64,000 nt of DNA from Incurvaria masculella (Eukaryota > Arthropoda > Insecta > Lepidoptera > Incurvariidae). Shown piece after piece: positions 1 to 10,500 of this stretch. The notes below the pieces were generated by a model. It saw nothing but the letters and a program-made list of their open reading frames with translations, was not told where the DNA came from and ran no database searches. The position numbers were made by a program, and so were the translations under genes. The stretch spans positions 11,488,001 through 11,552,000 of the forward strand of contig OX335647.2 of the NCBI GenBank assembly GCA_946894095.1. The letters are read 5' to 3'. Numbering within the stretch: position 1 is the first letter of the stretch; every line of letters starts with the position of its first letter.

Positions 1-514
1 GGCCTCGCTACAAAACCGTGCTGTTGCGCTCTGGGACCTTCTCTGTTTCAAAGAATAAGACAGACTCCGTGATGAGGAAGATGCAACATGTCCACAAAAA
101 AGACAATGTGCATAGTGTATGATTTGGTGAGATTTACGAAAATTTTAATTTCAAAACGACTTATAGCTAAAAGTAAACCACGACCGCTGTAGTAAAAAAT
201 CGAACAAAAACCAAATAGATTATAAATCTTGATTAAACAAGCTATGTCTGATGACTATTTTTTTTTAAGATGTTCTTACTTTATCATTGCGTAATCCACC
301 TCTAAAGTTATTGTATAAAACGCGCGAAAAATGCGAACTTTCGGACCTTATAACTTAGAAACCAAACACAGTTTTACAATGCCAATGGTCATCAGACATC
401 TAATTTGATCAAATAAAGCTATTTTGAGCAAAACTTTGGATCTCTGACAATAAATATGGGCGTGATCTTCTTTCCCCTTTTGTATGGGGAGATGAGCGGG
501 ATGGGCCACCTTAA
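1..514 (+). mobile_element. TTAA-flanked MITE family 1, copy 1 (left end outside window)
   Basis: Same sequence as the full copies elsewhere, entering at the interior and ending gggccaccTTAA at 511-514. The final TTAA is shared with the next copy, so two elements sit head to tail. Confidence 0.85.
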
Positions 515-1060
515 GGTGGCCCAACCCGGCGGACCCAACTCATTCGCGGGCACGGTACAAAACCGTGCTGTTGCGCTCTGGGACCTTCTCTGTTTCAAAG
601 AATAAGACAGGCTCCGTGATGAGGAAGATGCAACATGTCCACAAAAAAGACAATGTGCATAGTGTATGATTTGGTAAGATTTACGAAAATTTTAATTTCA
701 AGACGACTTATAGCTAAAAGTAAACCACGACCGCTGTAGTCAAAAATCTAACAAAAACCAAATAGATCATAAATCTTGATTAAATAAGCTATGTCTGATG
801 ACTAATCTTTTTACGGTATTCTTACTTTATCATTGCGTAATCCACCTCCAAAGTTATTGTATAAAACGCGCGAAAAAATCGAACTTTCGGACCTTATAAC
901 TTAGAAACCAAACACACTTTTACAATGCCAATGGTCATCAGACATCTAGTTTGATCAAATAAAGCTATTTTGAGCAAAATTTTGGATCTCTGACAAGAAA
1001 TATGGGCGTGATCTTCTTTCCCCTTTTGTATGGGGAGATGTGCGGGTTGGGCCACCTTAA
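511..1060 (+). mobile_element. TTAA-flanked MITE family 1, copy 2, full length
   Basis: 550 bases from TTAAggtggccc to gggccaccTTAA: inverted termini and TTAA at both ends, as expected for a piggyBac-type target site. A small inner hairpin (gcacggtacaaaaccgtgc) lies near the left end. No coding capacity. Confidence 0.88.
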
Positions 1061-1223
1061 GTCTAGATTTTTAAAGAAACCATACCTGCACTGAAATATT
1101 ACAAAATCAGATCATCCACATCATCTCCGCTAACGCGTACATGTATATTAAGATGGGGTAATACATTGATGTATGGGTGTTAACTAAGTTTAATGAATTA
1201 ATTATTTGCCGGTACTTACACAG

Positions 1224-1507
1224 ATCGGTGGAGCAGATAATCCGCGCGGTGACCGCCAACGACTTCCTGCGCAACCTGATGGACGAGGAGCGGCTGTCGG
1301 CGGTGGTGGAGGCGGTGAGCCCGCAGGAGTACGCGGCGGGCAGCCTCATCATCCGCGAGGGCGAGAGCGGCTCGCACCTGTTCGTGTCCGCGCGCGGCCA
1401 GTTCGAGGTCATCAAGAACGGCGCGGTCGTGAAGAGTTTCGGGCCCGGCGTCGCGTTCGGGGAGCTCGCTATCCTGTACAAGGCTAAGCGGTTCGCGTCC
1501 ATACGAT
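1224..1507 (+). CDS. PKG: PKG exon a: CNB-A domain
   Basis: The acceptor is the cag ending at 1223 and the donor is gtgagt at 1508. The exon enters with the last base of a split codon and leaves with one base (T). It encodes most of CNB-A, including the phosphate-binding cassette [16 protein letters not shown], where Arg89 is followed by Phe rather than the usual Thr. The exon is far more GC-rich than its flanking introns. Confidence 0.9.
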
Positions 1508-4500
1508 GTGAGTATTCTTTTTTTTGTAGCTTAAGAATAGTTAAATAATAACAGTCGTATTCAGAGTGCACCTGTCAAAACTTAGTACGAGATTAGCACC
1601 GGACTAACCATACAAAACAGGTTTAGTGCGGCGGACTAAACTTAGTCTGCCCACTCTGATTACAGCTGTAGGTGTTATTTACGATTGATTGTTCCTTCTA
1701 TTGTTTTTGTTTTATTGATATATTTTTTATAGTCTACTTGGACTTATGTAATTAATTAAATCCTTTATTATTGCTTCTCTTTAGTCGTAGCACGTATTTG
1801 CTAGTAGCGTACACCTATAATAAGCACTTAGGCCATAACAAATTAAAGTTAAATTTGTTAATCAGTGTATTATCTCTAGTGCTGTTGGTGTTCCTATTCA
1901 ATAAATTAGATTTCTGTTAATATCCACCCGTCAAATATTTTTTTGTCTGCACCAGTGCAGGCTGCACTTGCAAATGAGACCATCAGTCTATTGGAAATGT
2001 AATTAAGTTTTGGAATTGTCGACTCGGAACAGGTACGACGGATGCCAAGGTATGGATCCTGGAGCGGCGCGTGTTCCAGAAGATCATGGTGCGCAGCGGG
2101 CGTCAGGAGCAGGAGGACAACATCCGGTTTCTAGCGTCCGTGCCCATCCTGCAGGGTATCCACCACATCGAGCTCGCTAAGATATCCGATTTCCTCAAAC
2201 GGGCAAGTATTTCCACTATCTCACTCGACAACACACTTTTTTCTATTTTATCAAGGGTTAAATTTTAAGTTAAGGCGCCAGAACCCAGATGTATTTCCTC
2301 AGTTGTTTAATAGTTACCGAAACATGGTTTGTTTCTGAGAAATGAACAAAACAGCGAAAAATATGCTTTGTAATGCTGAAAGATATGTTTGTGTTTTGTA
2401 TGCAGGAGTTTTTCTCGGCGGGCACTGCAGTGGTGCGACAGGGCGATCGCGGCGACAAATTCTACATAATCCGCGGCGGCACAGTGGTTGTGACGAAGCG
2501 CGAAGGCGACGGCGCCGAGCAGCAGGTGGGCGTGCTGTCACGCGGCGAGTACTTCGGCGAGCAGGCGCTGCTGCACGAGGACCGGCGGCTGGCCACCGTC
2601 ACCGCGCAACCTCCCGGCGTCGAGTGCCTCACACTCGAGAGAGGGTGAGTACCCGTTGTCTCGTCACTACATGCGGTAGGTGGGCGTGCTGTCGCGCGGC
2701 GAGTACTTCGGAGAGCAGGCGCTGCTGCACGAGGACCGGCGCCTGGCCACCGTCACCGCGCAACCTCCCGGCGTCGAGTGCCTCACACTCGAGAGAGGGT
2801 GAGTCCCCGTTGTCTCGTCACTACATGCGGTAGATGGGCGTGCTGTCACGCGGCGAGTACTTCGCCCAGCAGGCGCTGCTGCACGAGGACCGGCGGTTGG
2901 CCACCGTCACCGCGCAACCTACCGGCGTCGAGTGCCTCACACTCGAGAGAGGGTGAGTCCCCGTTGTCTCGTCACTACATGCGGTAGGTGGGCGTGCTGT
3001 CGCGCGGCGAGTACTTCGGAGAGCAGGCGCCTCTGCACGAGGACCGGCGGCTGGCCACCGTCACCGCGCAACCTCCCGGCGTCGAGTGCCTCACACTCGA
3101 GAGAGGGTGAGTCCCCGTTGTCACGTCACTACATGCGGTAGGTGGGCGTGCTGTCGCGCGGCGAGTACTTCGGAGAGCAGGCGCGGCTGCACGAGGACCG
3201 GCGGCTGGCCACTGTCACCGCGCAACCTACCGGCGTCGAGTGCCTCACACTCGAGAGAGGGTGAGTCCCCGTTGTCTCGTCACTACATGCGGTAGGTGGG
3301 CGTGCTGTCACGCGGCGAGTACTTCGCCCAGCAGGCGCTGCTGCACGAGGACCGGCGGTTGGCCACCGTCACCGCGCAACCTACCGGCGTCGAGTGCCTC
3401 ACACTCGAGAGAGGGTGAGTCCCCGTTGTCTCGTCACTACATGCGGTAGGTGGGCGTGCTGTCGCGCGGCGAGTACTTCGGAGAGCAGGCGCCTCTGCAC
3501 GAGGACCGGCGGCTGGCCACCGTCACCGCGCAACCTACCGGCGTCGAGTGCCTCACACTCGAGAGAGGGTGAGTCCCCGTTGTCTCGTCACTACATGCGG
3601 TAGGTGGGCGTGCTGTCGCGCGGCGAGTACTTCGGAGAGCAGGCGCGGCTGCACGAGGACCGGCGGCTGGCCACCGTCACCGCGCAACCTCCCGGCTTCG
3701 AGTGCCTCACACTCGAGAGAGGGTGAGTACCCGTTGTCTCGTCACTACATGCGGTAGGTGGGCGTGCTGTCGCGCGGCGAGTACTTCGGAGAGCAGGCGC
3801 CTCTGCACGAGGACCGGCGGCTGGCCACCGTCACCGCGCAACCTACCGGCGTCGAGTGGCTCACACTCGAGAGAGGGTGAGTCCCCGTTGTCTCGTCACT
3901 ACATGCGGTAGGTGGGCGTGCTGTCGCGCGGCGAGTACTTTGGAGAGCAGGCGCGGCTGCACGAGGACCGGCGGCTGGCCACCGTCACCGCGCAACCTCC
4001 CGGCGTCGAGTGACTCACACTCGAGAGAGGGTGAGTACCCGTTGTCTCGTCACTACATGCGGTAGGTGGGCGTGCTGTCGCGCGGCGAGTACTTCGGAGA
4101 GCAGGCGCCTCTGCACGAGGACCGGCGGCTGGCCACCGTCACCGCGCAACCTCCCGGCGTCGAGTGCCTCACACTCGAGAGAGGGTGAGTCCCCGTTGTC
4201 TCGTCACTACATGCGGTAGGTGGGCGTGCTGTCGCGCGGCGAGTACTTCGGAGAGCAGGCGCCTCTGCACGAGGACCGGCCGCTGGCCACCGTCACCGCG
4301 CAACCTCCCGGCGTCGAATGCCTCACACTCGAGGGAGGGTGAGTACCCGTTGTCTCGTTACTACATGCGGTAGGTGGGCGTGCTGTCGCGCGGCGAGTAC
4401 TTCGGAGAGCAGGCGCTGCTGCACGAGGACCGGCGGCTGGCCACCGTCACCGCGCAACCTCCCGGCGTCGAGTGCCTTACACTCGAGAGAGGGTGAGTAC

Positions 4501-7500
4501 CCGTTGTCTCGTCACTACATGCGGTAGGTGGGCGTGCTGTCGCGCGGCGAGTACTTCGGAGAGCAGGCGCCTCTGCACGAGGACCGGCGGCTGGCCACCG
4601 TCACCGCGCAACCTACCGGCGTCGAGTGCCTCACACTCGAGAGAGGGTGAGTCCCCGTTGTCTCGTCACTACATGCGGTAGGTGGGTGTGCTGTCGCGCG
4701 GCGAGTACTTCGGAGAGCAGGCGCGGCTGCACGAGGACCGGCGGCTGGCCACCGTCACCGCGCAACCTCCCGGCGTCGAGTGCCTCACACTCGAGAGAGG
4801 GTGAGTACCCGTTGTCTCGTCACTACATGCGGTAGGTGGGCGTGCTGTCGCGCGGCGAGTACTTCGGAGAGCAGGCGCCTCTGCACGAGGACCGGCGGCT
4901 GGCCACCCTCACCGCGCAACCTCCCGGCGTCGAGTGCCTCACACTCGAGAGAGGGTGAGTCTCCGTTGTCTCGTCACTACATGCGGTAGGTGGGCGTGCC
5001 GTCGCGCGGCGAGTACTTCGGAGAGCAGGCGCCTCTGCACGAGGACCGGCCGCTGGCCACCGTCACCGCGCAACCTCCCGGCGTCGAGTGCCTCACACTC
5101 GAGAGAGGGTGAGTCCCCGTTGTCTCGTCACTACATGCGGTAGGTGGGCGTGCTGTCACGCGGCGAGTACTTCGGAGAGTAGGCGCTGCTGCACAAGGAC
5201 CGGCGCCTGGCCACCGTCACCGCGCAACCTCCCGGCGTCGAGTGCCTCACACTCGAGAGGGTGAGTCCCCGTTGTCTCGTCACTGCATGCGGTAGATGGG
5301 CGTGCTGTCACGCGGCGAGTACTTCGCCCAGCAGGCGCTGCTGTACGGGGACCGGCGGGCTGGCTACCGTCACTGTGCCGAGTGCCTCACACTCGTTAAA
5401 GGGTGAGTCCCTGTCGTTTCTTCCGTGTTTCATCATAACGAATAATCATATTTAAATATTATTTCATCACAATTAATCGTACTTACAGCTTGAGCCCAAC
5501 TTCATGGCCGAAGTGAAGTTGGCGCGTTTCGTTGCGCAGAATGCAAATTTTAGGTCAGAGGGGAGTTAGAACTCGGGGGCTTACCCTACCCTGCGTAATC
5601 TCAAACTTGGCATGCATTCAGACCGACTAAAAAACTGCTGTACAAACAAATCAGCTAAGCTTTAATAAGCGTTTAGCAATTCGCAAGAACGCGCATTCTA
5701 GATACCTAGGTCCATAGTGCTATAAAATGTTGTTTTCTTGCTACTTTAATTACTAATTTCCTTCGGCATGCACTTATGCCGATGTACCCATACTCCGAGT
5801 CGGGGATTATGCGCTATGAATCAGGTACTGATAACATGATAAGGCTTGTAACAATAAAAACATGTGGCAGTCAATCGCAAGGATTTAAATATCTACTAAT
5901 AACTATATGTAATACCTCTACACACTTCGAATATTAAAGTCTATAGATACCATCACGCTATGTTATTTCAAAGTAATCATTGCGATTGTGATTTAAAATA
6001 TGTGGTAAAGCAAAACCTTATTGGGGGGGCGCTGGAAAATAATAGATGCTCAAATTGAGCGGTAGACCAAATAAGTTTGAGAACCTCTGGTCAAGAGTCA
6101 CGTCCCTTAGGTCAACATGACGCTCACGGGAGTGAATATGAGCAATTCGGAACTGTGTACGCGTATTGCTGCAGTTTCTGCAATATACTCATTTCAGAAC
6201 GTAGGGTTAAACCCTCCCACTGATCAAAGTACTTAATAAGTGAGTTTAACTATAGGTGGTAAATTCGCTTACGATTTCGGGACGCGCAACATCGAATATT
6301 CGTTGCACTAAATCGCGTCCTGGGAAGTAATTACGTGTTCTTACGTATTGTTACGGGTCGTTGGAACTCGAGAATATCAAAAGTACCCAAGCGAATTCGT
6401 TAGCGGACTGACTCGCTGGCAGTGACGCCATTGTTTGTTATTGTGGCTGATGAAGTTGGAAATATGGTGGATCGAACAACTTCGTATACTGCCAATATAT
6501 TTCAATCAAGCATACCTTACGCAAATACACTAAACAAAACAACCGTAGTGTAAATATTGTTACTTACAATTAGGACAAATGTTCGTTGCGCAGCCCATTC
6601 ACGGAGTTGCTGGGGAACCTGAAGGAGCTGAAGGCAATCCGTCACTCCGCGCCGAGACCTTCCGAGACCAAGAAGAAGACATCACAGGTCAAATCGGGTG
6701 AGCTTTCTTTTACGCAACAGAATGATGATTTTAAGTCCTTTTTACTCCATAAAGTTTACGTTTTTAGGACAGAAAGGGTCGACATTCACCACTTTTAAAT
6801 AAGAGGCCAACGACGGCGCGCGTAGGAATTCGAATTTTGCTTTTGAAATTATTCTTCACATTCGGTTTGGAGGATTCCAGGCAACCACTACTGTGGAGTG
6901 ATTTTAGGACGGAAATATGTACTCCTCATTCTTGAGCAGGAAATTCCAAGAATAGATCCTCAGGGTGTTATTTCAGATTGGGCGTGCAAGGGTGCGTTTT
7001 AAGTTTATCTATCCTGAAAGAAACATGCATTACGAGTGCAGAACAAAAAACAAGCCAAAAGTGCGATGCTCTGTCGTTTGTAGGCCAACCAGTGTGTCAC
7101 ATTCCAAACGTTTTACCTTGAGCATTCGTATCGGGTGCGCCCTTCCCACAGCCCCGCGCCTCCGACCGACACTCGTCGCGGCCATGAGGTTTTGCCCCTC
7201 AACTGCAAACAGCGCCATCTGCCGGAACTAGCGCGTGCGCATTAACGTTGAGTTTGTGCTTAGAAAAGATTGAAAGTAAAATGTTTTGGATCAAAGGAGA
7301 ATGGCAAGATCACTATGGACCGCGGTTTCCAAATTTTTTTTATTGTGTCCATAGTTTCAGGTTCATTATATAGTTTTTGGTGTCCAGTTTCGAATTCCAT
7401 AACTTTTGTGGAACTAATTCTCGGGAAGAAGCTCACCAAAACTCAGCTTTTGAGGTTATAAAATATTTAAACACATAGGGCCTTACTTACTAGGTGGTAG

Positions 7501-10500
7501 GGTTTATCCCGCCCGGGTTGGTACCATCGCATTGGATGAACGATGGTCGAAGCGGCAATGAAAATTGTCCGTGTTTTCCATCCAGTTCAATGTAGCCGTG
7601 CAATATAAGGAAGGTCCTGGCATGGCACCTAGTTCCCATGTGGTGTGTTGGGCTAATACCATGACAGAACTTGTGGTATTAGCCATCCATGTCCAGTCAC
7701 ATAAAAAAAAAAAGGTATTTTCGCCACAAAAGGTAGCCATATTTACATGGTGTAACCGAAAGATAACTTTTGGATTTTTGAATTACTTTTGAGGTGGTGA
7801 AAATGGGCGTATACCAAATTTCATCAAAATTGGTTCAGCGGTTTAGGGGTGAAAACGTTCCAGACTGACAAGAGTAAATTTTGTATTTATAATATTATTA
7901 TGGATTTAGGTACTGCATTTAAAAATATACACTCATAATTATTGTCAAGAGTACCAATCACTGAACTTCGCTTCATGACGCTCGATTCTGGTAACCCGCT
8001 GAAACAGTTAAGCAGATGTGCGGGCACAGAATAAGTAGTAATGGATGAGTCGGCTAAAGCGCCAAACTGATAATTTGAGTTCCTAGCCACGGTTACTTTC
8101 GTATCGCATCTACTTTAATAGGCACATCCTCGGACGCTGGCATAACACACCTTGCCATGGCATCAAAATTCTCACCATAGTGGCGTAACCTCTATCTACT
8201 GCACCGTTTGGTTGCAGAGTACGACCACGTGCAACTGCACGAGCTGGAGATAGTGGGCACGATGGGAGTGGGCGGCTTCGGGCGCGTGGAGCTCGTGCAG
8301 TACCAGCGCGATCGCGCGCTCACCTTCGCGCTCAAGTGCCTCAAGAAGATCGACATGGTGCAGCAGATGCAGCAGGAGCACGCATACAACGAGAAGCACA
8401 TCATGCTCAGCTGCAACAGCCCCTTCATATGCAGGTTGCACTACCTATCCACTCACTCACCGAGCTGACAGTATATTATTATTTTTAAACTTTCCTCAGG
8501 GTAGTTCTCTATATCATTATACGACCCCAAAGAAAAAATAATAAATCCCCAATTCACTGATGGGAGCCGGGTGGGTAAACTGCATGGAAGTGAGAATTTA
8601 CGACCTATTGGGTTTCCACGTAGTTTCCACTCTAGGATTGTGCCAATTATAACTCAAACAAAAACCGTCATCCCGGTTCGCAGGTTGTACAAGACGTTCA
8701 AGGACAACAAGTACGTGTACTTCTTAATGGAGCCGGTGCTGGGCGGCGACGTGTGGACGATCCTACAGAAGCAGCGCTACTTCAACGAACCGACGGCGCG
8801 CTTCATGGCAGCGTGCGTGGTGGAGGCGTTCCACTATTTACACTCCCACAATATGATCTACCGCGACCTGAAGCCAGAGAACTTGATGCTCGACGCCAAT
8901 GGATACGTCAAATTGGTAATACGATGCACATACGACACGTGTAATTATTTAGAATATTCCACCACATGCGTTTATTATAGCCTTGTTGTTTGTTACGAGG
9001 CTCTGCGTCCTTACCTTTTGGTGCAGTTATCGACACAGTTTTCTTTATCCCATATTCAGCTTTCTACCGAAATCAGCCATTGTCTTCCATGAAGGTGATA
9101 GGGCAACCAGGGTGGTTGCTGACTTTGCTGTTTTAGAGGTTTGCAGTATGTCCTTTAGATTGTTAGCAAACACTGCAAGCACTGCAAAAGCAAGTTCTTT
9201 GCCGCCTCCACAGCTTCCTTGATGTCTAACATGGTCTCACAGGATATCGAACCCGAGAATACAAAGAGAAGCCACCGAGAGAAGGAAATAGAAATGGCAC
9301 AGGAAAGGTATCACACCTTTAAATAATAATTTATATTGTTTCAGGTTGATTTTGGTTTCGCAAAACATCTGTCTGCTGGAAACAAAACATGGACATTCGC
9401 GGGAACACCGGAGTACGTCTCACCGGAGATTATTCTAAATAAGGTGAGCACAATAACGGTTGGTGGAGAGAGCTGGATGTTGTTATTTGAAAGAGTCCAA
9501 AAAGTATCGTTTTACAATGATGTGCTCTCTACCTAGGCAGCCAATAGTTTAAGAACGGACTAATAGCTTAAGAACTGGTCTGCATTGCCTTTCATAGCGC
9601 CGCCGACCTCATGAAGACGTAACGGTCGCATTCAAAAATCCAGTAGCACATTCAACGCGATTGCTATGAAACGCTCGTATCGCGCCGAGGTGAAGCAGGA
9701 GGACGGGAACGCACCGTCCGCGCGGGTTGCGGTAGGACGCCCCGCCTGAAGTCCGGTCGGTGGGGAAAAGGGCACGCCACATGTGCAAAACAATCCCGAC
9801 CGTAGAGTAGTACTGGACTTTTGTCGTCGATGGTACACACTCATGCTGCACGCTATTGACGCTATCGCCTCAACAAGAGTATATTTGTGCTTGTGTGAAG
9901 GGTCACGACCGATCCGTGGACTACTGGGCGCTGGGCGTGTTCGTGCACGAGCTGCTGGTGGGCAAGCCGCCGTTCCGCAGCGCCGGCGCCGACCACATGA
10001 AGACGTATACGCTCATCCTGCGCGGCATCGACGCCGTGGCTTTCAACCCGCGCCTCACCAAGAGCGCGCAGACGCTCATCAAGAAGCTCTGCCGGCCCGT
10101 GCCCACCGAGCGGCTCGGCTACCTCAAAAATGGCATCAACGACATCAAGGGCCACAAGTACGTGATTATAAGTTTTCGTAAAGATATGTTGACATGTAAA
10201 TTCATGCAGTTTTAATGTGGTAGCACAGACTGAATATGGTAGCTTCACACGCAGGCAAAGACAGGAAGGATACGGCGGGCAAGCAATATATGTACAACTA
10301 ATAGTTTTCATGTTCGTCTAACAAGACCGATCCTAGTGGCGTCTACACATAACTGAAAGTTGTTAAGCATTGAACATAATACAGGTGGAGGCGTTCGCCT
10401 GTACATCCTCGACAAGTGTGACTCATTATCTGATATACAACTGTGTTAAGTTAAAACAAAACTATTTTGTTAGTTCACTGAAGTGATCAATGCATAGGTA

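Larger units (their letters stand above)
5418..6593. other. rest of PKG intron c-d, AT-rich
   Basis: No gene is seen. It holds two weak repeat relics, listed separately (about 5500-5575 and 6111-6215), and otherwise unique AT-rich sequence up to the acceptor gcgcag at 6593. Confidence 0.6.

Noticed and set aside
1107..1571. 154-codon minus-strand frame opposite the first PKG exon
   Set aside because: Antisense shadow of a GC-rich conserved exon.
2778..5143. Series of 69-codon open frames repeated every 154 bases on the plus strand
   Set aside because: They read the array in a non-kinase frame, each stops at the same tag, and the period is not a multiple of three. They are shadows of the repeated exon, not genes.
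2526..5417. CRISPR-like array
   Set aside because: Direct tandem units without unique spacers, derived from an adjacent eukaryotic exon.
6571..6593. Earlier acceptor (aattag at 6573) for PKG exon d
   Set aside because: It enters in the wrong phase relative to exon c, whereas gcgcag at 6593 restores both the frame and the family alignment.
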